This document shows, piece after piece, positions 46,448-56,109 of a stretch of DNA of 64,000 nucleotides. The notes beneath the pieces are model-generated. The model made no database searches. It was not told the DNA's origin and saw only the letters and a program-made list of their open reading frames with translations. This DNA comes from Mesorhizobium australicum WSM2073 (lineage in GTDB: Bacteria; Pseudomonadota; Alphaproteobacteria; Rhizobiales; Rhizobiaceae): the NCBI RefSeq assembly GCF_000230995.2, contig NC_019973.1, forward strand, positions 1,426,001 through 1,490,000. The letters are read 5' to 3'. A program made the position numbers and the translations under genes. The number at the start of each line of letters is the position of its first letter. The stretch's first letter is position 1.

Positions 46448-47473
46448 TCAGGCAGCCTGTTCCAGGCTCGCCTTCCATTTCCCAAGTGCCGCCAGGTGGT
46501 TCATGTGGGCGCGGTGGGTGAAGGCGGCCTGGCCGGCGGCGATGTTCGAGGCCTTGCCGCTCCATGCCTTCTGCGGGGCGGCCTGCAGCGCGCGGCCATA
46601 GGAGAAGGTCAGCTTCCACGGATGCGGGCCGATGGCGTTGATGGCATTGAGGTTGGCGGTCGCTTCCTCGTCATCCTGGCCGCCGGAGAGGAAGGCAATG
46701 CCCGGCACCGCGGCCGGCACCGTCTCGCGGAACAGCTTTATCGTCTTCTCCGCGACTTGCTCAGGACTGTCCACCGTGCCCGACTTCTTGCCAGAAAGCA
46801 CCATGTTGGGCTTCAGGATCGTGCCTTCGAGGACAACACCGGCAGCGTGGAGCTCGTCATAGAGTTTTATCAGCGTCGCCTTGGAGACCTCAAAACAAGT
46901 GTCGATGTCGTGAGCGCCGTCCATCAGCACTTCGGGCTCGACGATCGGCACGATGCCGGCCTCCTGGCAAAGTGCGGCATAGCGGGCAAGCGCATGGGTG
47001 TTCGAGTTGATCGAATTGACCGAAGGCACGCCCTTGCCGGTGTCGATGTCGATCACCGCGCGCCATTTGGCGAAGCGGGCGCCGAGCTTGTAATAGTCGG
47101 CAAGCCGCTCGCGCAAGCCGTCGAGGCCTTCGGTAATGGTGTCGCCGGGAAAGCCGGCCAGCGGCTTGGCGCCGGCATCGACCTTGATGCCTGGAATTGC
47201 GCCCGCCGCCTTGATGATGTCGACCAGCGGCGTGCCGTCGGCGGCCTTCTGGCGAATGGTCTCGTCATAGAGGATGACGCCGGAAATGTATTTGGCCATC
47301 GCGTCCTTGGCGCGGAACATCATCTCGCGGTAGTCGCGGCGGCTGTCGGGGGTAGATTCGACGCCGATGACGTCGAAGCGCTTCTTGATCGTGCCGGAGC
47401 TTTCATCGGCGGCCAGCAGGCCCTTGCCGTTGGCCACAATCGCGGCGGCAATGTCTTCGAGACGTTCGCTCAT
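46448..47473 (-). CDS. fba: Class I fructose-bisphosphate aldolase
   Basis: A 341-residue class I aldolase: IVANGKGLLAADESSGTIKK, ISGVILYDETIRQKA, IVPIVEPEVLMDGAHDI, GTILKPNMVLSGKKSGTVDS with the Schiff-base Lys in ILKPNMV, and GIAFLSGGQDDEEATANLNA. It follows pgk (145 bases) in the same direction. Confidence 0.95.
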   Translation of the reverse strand: MSERLEDIAAAIVANGKGLLAADESSGTIKKRFDVIGVESTPDSRRDYREMMFRAKDAMAKYISGVILYDETIRQKAADGTPLVDIIKAAGAIPGIKVDAGAKPLAGFPGDTITEGLDGLRERLADYYKLGARFAKWRAVIDIDTGKGVPSVNSINSNTHALARYAALCQEAGIVPIVEPEVLMDGAHDIDTCFEVSKATLIKLYDELHAAGVVLEGTILKPNMVLSGKKSGTVDSPEQVAEKTIKLFRETVPAAVPGIAFLSGGQDDEEATANLNAINAIGPHPWKLTFSYGRALQAAPQKAWSGKASNIAAGQAAFTHRAHMNHLAALGKWKASLEQAA

Positions 47474-47618
47474 TATGCTTCTCCTAACCGGTTGGTATCG
47501 GCCAGCAGGACACTACCGCCAAAGGAATGACGCCGGAAAGCTCGAATCGAGCGAAAGTGGCCGGCGCTGCCGCCAGCTCCCTTCGAGTTGATCGAATTGC
47601 CGGTGAGCCGTCGTGCCC

Positions 47619-48815
47619 TCAGCGCTTCAGCACGTCCACGCCGGGCAATGGCTTGCCTTCCATCCATTCCAGGAAGGCGCCGCCGGCGGTCGAGACATAG
47701 GTGAAGTCGTCGGCGACACCGGCGTGGTTCAATGCAGCCACGGTATCGCCGCCGCCGGCGACCGAAACCAGCTTGCCCGCCTTTGTGCGCGCCGCCGCAT
47801 GCTTGGCCGCCGCCACCGTGGCGTGATCGAACGGCTCGATCTCGAAGGCGCCGAGCGGTCCGTTCCAGACCAGCGTCGCGGCGCGGTCGATCCACTCGCC
47901 GATCGTCGTCACGGTCTTGGCGCCGACATCGAGGATCATGCCATCGGCCGGCACGTCGGAGATGGCGATGGTCTCGCAGGCCGCACCCGCCTTGAATTCC
48001 TTGGCGACGACGCCGTCGACCGGCAGGATGATGGCGCAGCCGGCCTCCGCCGCTTCGATCATGATCTGCTTGGCGGTCGGAGCCAGGTCGTGCTCGCACA
48101 GCGACTTGCCGACATCGGTGCCGCGCGCGGCGAGGAAGGTGTTGGCCATGCCGCCGCCGATGACCAGCGCATCAACCTTCTTCACCAGGTTCATCAACAG
48201 GTCGATCTTCGTCGAGACCTTGGCGCCGCCGACGATGGCAACGACCGGACGGACCGGGTTGCCCAGGCCCTTCTCCAGCGCCTCGAGTTCGGCCTGCATG
48301 GTGCGGCCGGCGAAGGAGGGCAAGAGGTGCGCCAGCCCTTCAGTCGACGAATGGGCGCGGTGGGCGGCGGAAAAGGCATCGTTGACGAAGATGTCGCCAT
48401 TGGCGGCGAGCCGTTCGGTAAAAGCGGGATCGTTCTTCTCTTCGGCCTTGTAGAAGCGGGTGTTTTCCAGGAGCAGCACGTCGCCCTTGTCCATTGCGGC
48501 GACAGCGCTGCCTGCCGTGTCGCCGATGCAGTCGGAGGCGAATCCAACGGGACGGCCGAGCACCTCAGCCGTCGCCCTGGCGATCGGCTCCAGCGAGAAT
48601 TCAGGCGAGGGACCATCCTTGGGCCGACCGAAATGGGCGAGCAGGATGACCTTGGCGCCCTTGCCGGACAATTCGGCGATGGTCGGCGCGATGCGTTCGA
48701 TGCGGGTGGCGTCGGTGACCTTGCCCTCAGCGACGGGAACGTTGAGGTCGACGCGCACCAGCACGCGCTTGCCGCTGATGTTGCCGATATCGTCCAGTGT
48801 CTTGAAGACAGCCAT
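47619..48815 (-). CDS. pgk: Phosphoglycerate kinase
   Basis: A 398-residue enzyme: [75 protein letters not shown], and the C-terminal nucleotide site [40 protein letters not shown]. Complete and in the expected order within the tkt-gap-pgk-fba cluster, with an antiporter gene between gap and pgk. Confidence 0.97.
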   Translation of the reverse strand: MAVFKTLDDIGNISGKRVLVRVDLNVPVAEGKVTDATRIERIAPTIAELSGKGAKVILLAHFGRPKDGPSPEFSLEPIARATAEVLGRPVGFASDCIGDTAGSAVAAMDKGDVLLLENTRFYKAEEKNDPAFTERLAANGDIFVNDAFSAAHRAHSSTEGLAHLLPSFAGRTMQAELEALEKGLGNPVRPVVAIVGGAKVSTKIDLLMNLVKKVDALVIGGGMANTFLAARGTDVGKSLCEHDLAPTAKQIMIEAAEAGCAIILPVDGVVAKEFKAGAACETIAISDVPADGMILDVGAKTVTTIGEWIDRAATLVWNGPLGAFEIEPFDHATVAAAKHAAARTKAGKLVSVAGGGDTVAALNHAGVADDFTYVSTAGGAFLEWMEGKPLPGVDVLKR

Positions 48816-48968
48816 GCCGGTTCCCTTTCGTCTGAAATCGCCGGGACCATACCTCGCATCAATGACGATGCAAGGCTTGGCTGGGGCCGGGTGCGAAATT
48901 TTGAGGCGGACGGGGACATAGTCCGTGAAGACCGCCCGGCCTATGTCAGGGGCGAACGGTCGCCCGCG

Positions 48969-50849
48969 TCAGCTTTCGGCCGACGCTTTCTCGACCGGGG
49001 GCTCAGGGGTGTCATCCGCCTGTGTGGCCCCCCGCGCCTCAGCCGGCTTGCGCCAGCTGCGGATAAAGGCGGCGAGACGGTCGCCGATCTCGCCGGCGCT
49101 CAGGAAGACAGGCACGCGCGCCACCGGCGCGGTCGGCTCGAAGGACAGGCCGAGCCCGGTGATTTTGCCCTTGTCGTCGACGTCGCGCACAATCAGCTCG
49201 ATCGGACCAAGCAGCACGCGGTCCGCATATTCGGCATGGCCGCCGAGCCGCGCCGTGATCAGCGCACCGACGGTCTGTTTCTGCTCGGCCTCGCTGAGAC
49301 CGGGCGCATAGGCTGCTTCCAGTTCGGCGGCGGACCGTGCCGGATCGACGGCGAAGGCGCCGAAGAAATCGGCATCCTCCGGGTCGACGACGGCGCGGCT
49401 GGCGAACAGCTTGTCGAGCAGGCGGGGATAGCGATCGGGCACGAAGATGTAGACTTGATCGCCGGCGGCGAGCCGGCCCATGTCCTGGAAACGCATCGAG
49501 CGGCCGTCACGCAGCACCAGCGAGGGCCGCGCCCATCGCGGGATGCGTTCGCCGCGCGCCACCGGACTGCCCGGCGCCACACGATAGGCAAGGAGTTCGT
49601 GATGCGCGGAGCCGGGCAGTTCCAGTTCGACCTTGTCCAGCGGTCCGAGCCGGGCCGGCACGATCAGGCCGAGGCGCCGCGCCAGCGGGCCGACGGTCCA
49701 GCCCTGTATGACCAGGGACACCAGAACGATGATGAAGGCGGCGTTGAAGATGGTGCGGCCGTTTTCCAGCCCGCCGAGCAGCGGTGTGATGGCGAGCAGG
49801 ATGGACACGGCGCCGCGCAGGCCGACCCAGGAGACGAAGGCGACTTCGGGACGCGGCAGGCGGAACGGGACCAGGCAGAGCCAGACCGCGACAGGACGGG
49901 CGACGAACATCAGGAACAGGCCAAGCGCTATCGCAGGCACCATGATCGCCGGGAACTGCGAGGGCGTCGCGAACAGGCCGAGGATGAGGAACATGATGAT
50001 CTGCGCCAGCCACGACATGCCGTCCTGGAAGCGCTTGAGGATGGTGACAGCGCGGATGTCGGAATTGCCGGCGATGAGCCCGGCGATATAGACCGCCAGG
50101 AAGCCGGAGCCGCCGATGGCTCCGGCGGCGGCAAAGACCATCAAGGACAGCGTCAGCACGAAGATCGGCAGCAGGCCATGGTCGAGGTTGAGCCGATCGA
50201 CAAGACGCACGATGGCGAGGCCGCCGAGCACGCCGACGATAGCGCCAAGGCCCATGTTGATGAGGAAGCCGAGGATCAGATTGGTGACCAGGACATTGGC
50301 TTCGGGGTTGGCGTGGGCGGCGATGATCTCGACCAGCGTGATGGTCAGGAAGATGGCGATCGGATCATTGGTGCCCGATTCCACCTCGAGCGTGGAGCGC
50401 ACGCGCTCGCGCAGATTGATTTCGCCGGCGCGCAGCAGGAAGAACACCGCCGCCGCGTCGGTCGAGGCGACGGCTGCGCCGAGCAGGAAGGATTCCAGCC
50501 AGCTGAGGTCGAGCAGGTAGTAGGCGGCGGCGCCGAACAGGCCAGTGGTGAGAAGGACGCCGAAGGTCGCCAGCGACAGGGCTGGTCCTGCCGCCTGCCG
50601 CAGGGCGTTGAGTGGCGTGCCGAAACCGGAATCGAACAGGATGACGGCTAGCGCCAGTGAGCCGGCAAAATAAGCGATGCGGGCATTGTCGAACTGGATG
50701 CCGAGCCCGTCGGTCCCGGTGGCGAGCCCGATGCACAGAAACAGGAGCAGGAGCGGGGCGCCGAAGCGAAAGGCGATCAGGCTCGAAAACGCCGCGGCGA
50801 CAACAAGCGCCGTGCCGACCAGCGTAACGAGATAGATCGCATGCTCCAT
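48969..50849 (-). CDS. Potassium/proton antiporter (CvrA/NhaP2 type)
   Basis: A 626-residue CPA1 antiporter: about twelve TM segments from residue 5, with ASTDAAAVFFLLR as the ion-site region, then a C-terminal TrkA_C/RCK-like domain (ELELPGSAHHELLAYRVAPG) and a transporter-associated domain. This fits the CvrA/NhaP2 family, which exchanges K+ or Na+ for protons. It lies between gap and pgk. Confidence 0.92.
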   Translation of the reverse strand: MEHAIYLVTLVGTALVVAAAFSSLIAFRFGAPLLLLFLCIGLATGTDGLGIQFDNARIAYFAGSLALAVILFDSGFGTPLNALRQAAGPALSLATFGVLLTTGLFGAAAYYLLDLSWLESFLLGAAVASTDAAAVFFLLRAGEINLRERVRSTLEVESGTNDPIAIFLTITLVEIIAAHANPEANVLVTNLILGFLINMGLGAIVGVLGGLAIVRLVDRLNLDHGLLPIFVLTLSLMVFAAAGAIGGSGFLAVYIAGLIAGNSDIRAVTILKRFQDGMSWLAQIIMFLILGLFATPSQFPAIMVPAIALGLFLMFVARPVAVWLCLVPFRLPRPEVAFVSWVGLRGAVSILLAITPLLGGLENGRTIFNAAFIIVLVSLVIQGWTVGPLARRLGLIVPARLGPLDKVELELPGSAHHELLAYRVAPGSPVARGERIPRWARPSLVLRDGRSMRFQDMGRLAAGDQVYIFVPDRYPRLLDKLFASRAVVDPEDADFFGAFAVDPARSAAELEAAYAPGLSEAEQKQTVGALITARLGGHAEYADRVLLGPIELIVRDVDDKGKITGLGLSFEPTAPVARVPVFLSAGEIGDRLAAFIRSWRKPAEARGATQADDTPEPPVEKASAES

Positions 50850-50981
50850 CCGTGATTTGCCCCTCGAATTCCTCTGTCTCCTGGCTTCGCGGCAGAGTGG
50901 GGCGAAGGCGTGACCAGTGCAAGGCGGGAGGGTGGTTTTTTGCCCGGCGCCGCCGATTTTCGCGTTGCTGCTCCGGCAAAT

Positions 50982-51010
50982 GAAAACGCCCGGACTAGGC
51001 CGGGCGTTTC
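50982..51010 (-). terminator. Rho-independent terminator of gap
   Basis: GAAACGCCCGG pairs with CCGGGCGTTTT across a loop; on the minus strand a TTTTCATTT run follows. Confidence 0.85.
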
Positions 51011-51031
51011 GAGTGTCGGGAAGATCGATCT

Positions 51032-52042
51032 TCAGGCGATGGTCTTGCCGAAAGCCACGGCGGTGTCGCCCATGCGGTTGGAAAAGCCCCATTCATTGTC
51101 GTACCAGGACAGCACCGAAACGAAGTTGCCGTCCATCACCTTGGTCTGGTCGAGCGCCATGATCGAGGAACGCGGATCGTGGTTGAAGTCGATCGACACG
51201 TTCGGGTGATGGGTGACGCCGAGGATGCCCTTCAGCTTGCCGTTGGAGGCGGCGATGACCGCCTCGTTGATTTCCTGCACCGTCGTCGAGCGCTTGGCGA
51301 TGAACTTGAAGTCGACGACCGAGACGTTCGGCGTCGGCACGCGGATCGAGATGCCGTCGAGCTTGCCCTTGAGGTCGGGCAGGACGAGGCCGATCGCCTT
51401 GGCGGCGCCGGTCGAGGTCGGGATCTGCGACAGGGCGGCGGCGCGGGCGCGGTAGAGATCCTTGTGCATGGTGTCCAGCGTCGGCTGGTCGCCCGTGTAG
51501 GAATGGATCGTCGTCATCATTCCCTTTTCGATGCCGACGGTCTCATGCAGGACGGCCGCCAGCGGCGCCAGGCAGTTGGTGGTGCAGGACGCATTCGAGA
51601 TGACGATGTGGTCCTTGGTCAGCTTGTCGTGGTTGATGCCGTAGACGACGGTCAAGTCAGCGCCGTCGGCGGGCGCCGAGACCAGCACGCGCTTGGCGCC
51701 GGCGGTCAGGTGCGCGGCGGCCTTGTCGCGGGCGGTGAAGATGCCGGTGCATTCGAGCGCGATGTCGATGCCGAGTTCCTTCCACGGCAGCTGCGTCGGA
51801 TCCTTGATCGCGGTGACCTTGAACTTCTCCTTGCCGACGCTGATCTGGTCGCCGTCGACCGACACTTCATGCGGAAAGCGGCCGTGCACGCTGTCAAAGC
51901 GCAGCAGGTGGGCGTTGGTCTCGACCGGACCGAGATCGTTAACGGCGACGACATCGATATCCTTGCGGCCGGACTCATGGATGGCGCGCAGGATGTTGCG
52001 GCCGATGCGGCCAAATCCGTTGATGGCAACTCTGACAGTCAT
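51032..52042 (-). CDS. gap: Glyceraldehyde-3-phosphate dehydrogenase
   Basis: A 336-residue NAD-dependent enzyme: [20 protein letters not shown] and the catalytic Cys in [20 protein letters not shown], then [20 protein letters not shown] and LVSWYDNEW-like [15 protein letters not shown]. It stands between tkt and the antiporter. Confidence 0.97.
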   Translation of the reverse strand: MTVRVAINGFGRIGRNILRAIHESGRKDIDVVAVNDLGPVETNAHLLRFDSVHGRFPHEVSVDGDQISVGKEKFKVTAIKDPTQLPWKELGIDIALECTGIFTARDKAAAHLTAGAKRVLVSAPADGADLTVVYGINHDKLTKDHIVISNASCTTNCLAPLAAVLHETVGIEKGMMTTIHSYTGDQPTLDTMHKDLYRARAAALSQIPTSTGAAKAIGLVLPDLKGKLDGISIRVPTPNVSVVDFKFIAKRSTTVQEINEAVIAASNGKLKGILGVTHHPNVSIDFNHDPRSSIMALDQTKVMDGNFVSVLSWYDNEWGFSNRMGDTAVAFGKTIA

Positions 52043-52109
52043 TTTTCTCTCCCGGGGAGCTGGAGGGCAGACGATTGATCCGCAGCTTCATAGCGGCGGA
52101 CGGGCAAAG

Positions 52110-52133
52110 AATCCAGCCGCAACGGGCTGGATT
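52110..52133 (-). repeat. Hairpin in the gap leader
   Basis: AATCCAGCC pairs with GGCTGGATT across six bases, 68 bases before the gap start. It may be a weak terminator of tkt or a leader structure; the tail CTTTG is only slightly U-rich. Confidence 0.4.
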
Positions 52134-52195
52134 TAAATCGATTAGGTTGGGCCAGCCTGGCAAAACCGCTTTTCACGCGATCTCGCCGGGTATTT

Positions 52196-52248
52196 TGTTT
52201 CGTGCATGTCGTTATCTCAAGACCGCGACACACTTTTGGGCGACATGC
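52196..52248. repeat. Palindromic intergenic repeat element (GCATGTCG/CGACATGC)
   Basis: GCATGTCG at 52204-52211 pairs with CGACATGC at 52241-52248. Between them lies ACCGCGACACACTTTTGGG-like sequence and a TTTTGTTT lead. A weaker relative is seen at 62.3 kb. It sits right after the tkt stop. Confidence 0.6.
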
Positions 52249-52255
52249 CCGGGCC

Positions 52256-54247
52256 TCATCTGCCGTGCAGGCGGGCTTCCGCCGCCTTGGCGGCCGCCTC
52301 GGCGGTGATGCCGAAATGCGGATAAAGCTGTTCGATCGTACCGCTCGCACCGAAGCCGGTCATGCCGATGAAGATGCCGTCCGAGCCGATGAGATGATCC
52401 CAGCCCTGGCGGATGCCGGCCTCGATCGCCATCTTGATCGGTGCGTCGCCGATCGTCTTCTTGCGATAGGCGTCGGTCTGCTTGTCGAACAGTTCGAAGC
52501 AAGGCACCGAGACGACACGGGTCGGATGGCCATGTTTTTCCAGAAGGTCGCGTGCGCCAAGCGCGATCTCGACCTCGGAACCGGTGGCGAAGATCGTCAC
52601 GGCGGCGTCGCCGCTGGCGGCGGCGAGCTCATAGGCCCCCTGGCTGCTCAGGTTCTTTTCGGTGAACTCGGTGCGCACCGTCGGCAGGTTCTGGCGGGTC
52701 AGCGCCAGGGTCGACGGCGTCTTTTCGGATTCGAGCGCGATCTGCCAGCATTCGGCGGTTTCCACCGCGTCGGCCGGACGGAACACATTGTGGTTGGGAA
52801 TGGCGCGCAGGGCGGCCATGTGCTCGACCGGCTGGTGGGTCGGCCCGTCTTCGCCCAGACCGATGGAATCATGGGTCATGACGAAGATCGAGCGGATACC
52901 CATCAGCGAGGCAAGCCGCATCGAGGGGCGGGCATAGTCGGAGAAGCACAGGAAGGTGCCGCCATAGGCAATGACGCCGCCATGCAGCGTCAGGCCATTG
53001 ATCGCGGCAGCCATGCCGTGTTCGCGGATGCCGTAATGGACATAGCGCTGGCCGTAATCGTCCGGCGTGATGTTCTTGGTCTGGCTGGTCTTGGTGTTGT
53101 TGGAGCCGGTCAGGTCGGCCGAGCCGCCGATGGTTTCCGGCACCGCACCATTGATGACTTCCAGCGCCATTTCCGACGATTTGCGGGTCGCGACCTTCGG
53201 CTTGTCGGCTGAAAGCTTCTTCTTGTAGTCGGCGATGACGGCGTCGAAATTCGCCGGCAGCTTGCCACTGGTGCGGCGCTCGAACTCGGCCTTCAGCTTT
53301 GGATCGGCCTTGGCCAGGCGGCCTTCCCAGTCCGTGCGCGCCTTGACGCCGGCCTTGCCGGCGGAGCGCCAGGCATCGAGAATGTCAGCCGGGATCTCGA
53401 AGGGCGGCGAGTCCCAGTTGAAGAACTTGCGCGCGCCAGCGATCTCGTCTGGGCCGAGCGGCGAGCCATGCGCCTTGTTGGTGCCGGCCTTGGTCGGGGC
53501 ACCGAAGCCGATGGTCGTCTTGCAGGCGATCATCGTCGGCTTGTCGGAATGGCGGGCGGCCTCGATGGCATAGGCGATCGCTTCCGGATCGGTGCCGTCG
53601 ATGTGGCTGGCGTTCCAGCCGGAGGCCTGGAAGCGCGCGACTTGGTCGGTGTTGTCGGCGAGCGAAACCGGACCGTCGATCGAGATGTTGTTGTTGTCCC
53701 AGAAGACAATCAGCTTGTTGAGCTTGAGGTGACCGGCAAGGGCGATGGCTTCCTGGGAAACACCTTCCATCAGGCAGCCGTCGCCGGCCAGCACATAGGT
53801 GTAGTGGTCGACAAGGTCGTTGCCGAAGGCGGCGTTCATGATGCGCTCGCCGAGCGCGAAGCCGACCGAGTTGGCGAGGCCCTGGCCGAGCGGGCCGGTC
53901 GTGGTCTCGATGCCGGTGGCGTGGCCATATTCGGGATGGCCGGCGGTTTTCGAGCCCAACTGGCGGAAGTGCTTGATCTGGTCGATGGTCATGTCTTCGT
54001 AGCCGGTCAGGTGCAGCAACGAATAGAGCAGCATCGAACCATGGCCCGCCGACAGGATGAAGCGGTCACGGTCGGCCCAATGCGGGGCCTTGGGATCGTA
54101 TTTCAGGAAGCGGGTGAACAGCACCGTGGCAATGTCGGCGCAACCCATGGGCAGGCCGGGATGGCCGGAATTCGCCTTCTCGACGGCGTCCATGGAGAGA
54201 AAACGGATCGCATTGGCCATCCGGTCATGTTGTTCACGCGACGTCAT
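52256..54247 (-). CDS. tkt: Transketolase
   Basis: A 663-residue thiamine-diphosphate enzyme: [20 protein letters not shown], the TPP motif region [20 protein letters not shown] ending NNNISID, the middle [20 protein letters not shown], and [23 protein letters not shown] 54247 is preferred with a GGAGG site. It leads the cluster: tkt, gap, antiporter, pgk, fba, and links pentose phosphate to lower glycolysis or gluconeogenesis. A promoter is at 54305-54332. Confidence 0.97.
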   Translation of the reverse strand: MTSREQHDRMANAIRFLSMDAVEKANSGHPGLPMGCADIATVLFTRFLKYDPKAPHWADRDRFILSAGHGSMLLYSLLHLTGYEDMTIDQIKHFRQLGSKTAGHPEYGHATGIETTTGPLGQGLANSVGFALGERIMNAAFGNDLVDHYTYVLAGDGCLMEGVSQEAIALAGHLKLNKLIVFWDNNNISIDGPVSLADNTDQVARFQASGWNASHIDGTDPEAIAYAIEAARHSDKPTMIACKTTIGFGAPTKAGTNKAHGSPLGPDEIAGARKFFNWDSPPFEIPADILDAWRSAGKAGVKARTDWEGRLAKADPKLKAEFERRTSGKLPANFDAVIADYKKKLSADKPKVATRKSSEMALEVINGAVPETIGGSADLTGSNNTKTSQTKNITPDDYGQRYVHYGIREHGMAAAINGLTLHGGVIAYGGTFLCFSDYARPSMRLASLMGIRSIFVMTHDSIGLGEDGPTHQPVEHMAALRAIPNHNVFRPADAVETAECWQIALESEKTPSTLALTRQNLPTVRTEFTEKNLSSQGAYELAAASGDAAVTIFATGSEVEIALGARDLLEKHGHPTRVVSVPCFELFDKQTDAYRKKTIGDAPIKMAIEAGIRQGWDHLIGSDGIFIGMTGFGASGTIEQLYPHFGITAEAAAKAAEARLHGR

Positions 54248-54304
54248 GGTACCTCCAGGGTGGGGGTTTGGGGGCTTGGGAGAGCCCTTGAAAAGGGTGC
54301 GCGA

Positions 54305-54332
54305 CACATAGCAGGCGCGGGCTTTTAGTCAA
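54305..54332 (-). promoter_or_regulatory. Promoter of tkt
   Basis: On the minus strand TTGACT (54332-54327), a 16-base spacer and TATGTG (54310-54305), about 58 bases before the start. Confidence 0.5.
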
Positions 54333-54416
54333 CAAATCGGGTGCAGATTTGCCGGTCTTGTGATGTCGGCGGTGGACCTACTTTAGCGTTAGCGGGGGAC
54401 AGTCGCGAGAGCTTTA

Positions 54417-54446
54417 TTGACGTTGCCTTCACCCGGTGCCTAATGT
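54417..54446 (+). promoter_or_regulatory. Promoter of the DUF4164-zapA unit
   Basis: TTGACG (54417-54422), an 18-base spacer and TAATGT (54441-54446) precede the DUF4164 start by 62 bases. Confidence 0.45.
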
Positions 54447-54508
54447 TTCCGGGATAACGCGTTCTGAACGCGAACGATTCGGTGATGGGCAGGGCACAGG
54501 ACGAAGCC

Positions 54509-54781
54509 ATGACCGGGGAAACCACGCTCAAGGAAGTGATCGCCAGGCTGAGCAAGGCCATCGAAGGGCTGGAAAACGCCGTCGCGGCCAAGCTCGAGCA
54601 TGAACGCGACTATTCGGAAGCCGAGGCCGAAGTACAGCGGATGAATGCCGACCGCTCGCGGTTGGCGCAGGAACTCGACAATTCCGAAGCGCGCGCCGAA
54701 CGGCTGGAAGACGCCAACAAGGAAGTGTCGCGACGGCTGGTGACCGCGATGGAAACCATCCGCGCCGTGTTGGACAGATAG
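54509..54781 (+). CDS. DUF4164 family coiled-coil protein
   Basis: A 90-residue helical protein: MTGETTLKEVIARLSKAIEG, later EAEAEVQRMNADRSRLAQEL. The whole length is coiled coil and fits DUF4164, which is commonly encoded before zapA in rhizobia. An earlier ATG at 54485 is possible. ZapA follows eleven bases later, so a joint cell-division role is plausible. Confidence 0.85.
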   Translation: MTGETTLKEVIARLSKAIEGLENAVAAKLEHERDYSEAEAEVQRMNADRSRLAQELDNSEARAERLEDANKEVSRRLVTAMETIRAVLDR

Positions 54782-54792
54782 GAGCTGGCCCG

Positions 54793-55158
54793 ATGGCACA
54801 GGTCACGGTTTCAATCGACGGCAAGCAGTACCGCATGGCCTGCGACGAGGGTCAGGAAGAGCATCTGATCGATCTCGCCGAGCGTTTCGACCGCTATGTC
54901 TCGCACCTGAAGGATTCCTTCGGCGAGATCGGCGACCAGCGGCTGACCGTCATGGCCGGCATCATGGTGATGGACGAGCTTTCCGAGCTGCAGAAGCGCG
55001 TCAAGGGCATGGAAAGCGAAGTGCTGACCTTGCGCAAGACGCGCGACGAGGCGTTGACCAAGGCCGACAAGAGCGACAGCGTGCTGACCAGCGCGCTCGG
55101 CGCCCTGGCGCAGCGCATGGAAGATTTGTCGGCGACGCTGGCAATCAACAAGGCCTGA
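54793..55158 (+). CDS. zapA: Cell division protein ZapA
   Basis: A 121-residue ZapA: VTVSIDGKQYRMACDEGQEE, HLIDLAERFDRYVSHLKDSF, then VMAGIMVMDELSELQKRVKG, a coiled coil that binds FtsZ polymers and promotes bundling. It is longer than the E. coli protein by its C-terminal tail. It follows DUF4164. Confidence 0.93.
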   Translation: MAQVTVSIDGKQYRMACDEGQEEHLIDLAERFDRYVSHLKDSFGEIGDQRLTVMAGIMVMDELSELQKRVKGMESEVLTLRKTRDEALTKADKSDSVLTSALGALAQRMEDLSATLAINKA

Positions 55159-55367
55159 GGCGTCTTTGCCGATTCCTGCCGCTTGTCTCATGCCCGATAC
55201 CACGACGTATTTTTGGCCTGATCCCGCGCGTGGGGAAAAATTTTTGCCCATCGAGTGAATGGCCGTCATCTCCAGCGTTTAATCAATCGCGCTGCGGTGC
55301 TACGATCAGGTGCCGGGCGCCGGGCGGCGAAGATACCGGCCACATTCACAAGGGGTAGGGATAGGTC
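55159..55367. other. Spacer between zapA and peroxiredoxin
   Basis: A 209-base spacer without a credible gene. In many proteobacteria the 6S RNA gene lies after zapA; the visible pairing here (GGCCTGATC near 55216 with GATCAGGTGCC near 55305) is too weak to call it. Confidence 0.4.
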
Positions 55368-56027
55368 ATGAGTCTTCGTATCAACGATATCGCGCCGGAC
55401 TTCACCGCCGAGACCACGCAGGGAGCCATCAAATTCCATGACTGGATCGGCGACGGCTGGGCGATCCTGTTCAGCCATCCGAAGAATTTCACGCCGGTCT
55501 GCACGACCGAGCTTGGCACGATGGCCGGGCTCGAGGGCGAGTTCAAGAAGCGCAACGTCAAGATCATCGGCATTTCGGTCGACCCGGTCGAAAGCCATGG
55601 CAAATGGCAGGACGACATCAAGACGGCGACCGGCCATTCGGTGCATTATCCGCTGATCGGCGACAAGGACCTCAAGGTCGCCAAGCTTTATGACATGCTG
55701 CCAGGCGGCGCCGGCGAAACCTCGGAAGGCCGCACACCCGCCGACAACGCCACCGTGCGCTCGGTCTACGTCATCGGGCCGGACAAGAAGATCAAGCTGG
55801 TGCTGACCTATCCGATGACCACGGGGCGCAACTTCGACGAGATTCTGCGGGCGGTCGATTCCATGCAACTCACCGCCAAGCATCAAGTGGCGACGCCGGC
55901 GAACTGGAAACAAGGTGAGGACGTCATCATCACCGCCGCCGTTTCCAACGAGGATGCGATCAAGCGCTTCGGCGCCTACGAGACCATCCTGCCTTATCTC
56001 AGGAAGACCAAGCAGCCCTCCGCCTGA
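55368..56027 (+). CDS. 1-Cys-type peroxiredoxin (Prx6/AhpC-TSA family)
   Basis: A 219-residue peroxiredoxin with the peroxidatic Cys in SHPKNFTPVCTTELGTMAGL. The C-terminal extension and HSVHYPLIGDKDLKVAKLYD fit the Prx6 group. It removes hydroperoxides using a thiol partner not seen here. A terminator follows at 56034-56058. Confidence 0.93.
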   Translation: MSLRINDIAPDFTAETTQGAIKFHDWIGDGWAILFSHPKNFTPVCTTELGTMAGLEGEFKKRNVKIIGISVDPVESHGKWQDDIKTATGHSVHYPLIGDKDLKVAKLYDMLPGGAGETSEGRTPADNATVRSVYVIGPDKKIKLVLTYPMTTGRNFDEILRAVDSMQLTAKHQVATPANWKQGEDVIITAAVSNEDAIKRFGAYETILPYLRKTKQPSA

Positions 56028-56033
56028 GCCAGC

Positions 56034-56058
56034 ACGCCGGAATGGTTTCCGGCGTTTT
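56034..56058 (+). terminator. Rho-independent terminator of the peroxiredoxin gene
   Basis: ACGCCGGAA pairs with TTCCGGCGT across TGGT and ends in TTTT. Confidence 0.85.
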
Positions 56059-56067
56059 CCGCTCCTG

Positions 56068-56094
56068 CGAACCAAGTCATGCTTGACTGGTTCG
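56068..56094. repeat. Inverted repeat upstream of the MBL hydrolase
   Basis: CGAACCAAGTCA, three to four bases, TTGACTGGTTCG (with one bulged base) just before the start at 56110; operator or RNA hairpin. Confidence 0.4.
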
Positions 56095-56109
56095 TCGGGG
56101 CGGACAACC

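Noticed and set aside
47613..50651. A 1012-codon plus-strand frame
   Set aside because: It is the antisense shadow of pgk and the antiporter in GC-rich DNA: the translation is rich in Arg, Gly, Asp and Gln, with no family motif, and both genes beneath it are complete.
50850..51092. Upstream extension of the antiporter frame
   Set aside because: The extension crosses the gap terminator and the gap 3' end; the first TM segment starts at MEHAIYLV.
55159..55367. Firm call of 6S RNA
   Set aside because: Only partial terminal pairing and no recognisable central bulge; kept as a finding only.
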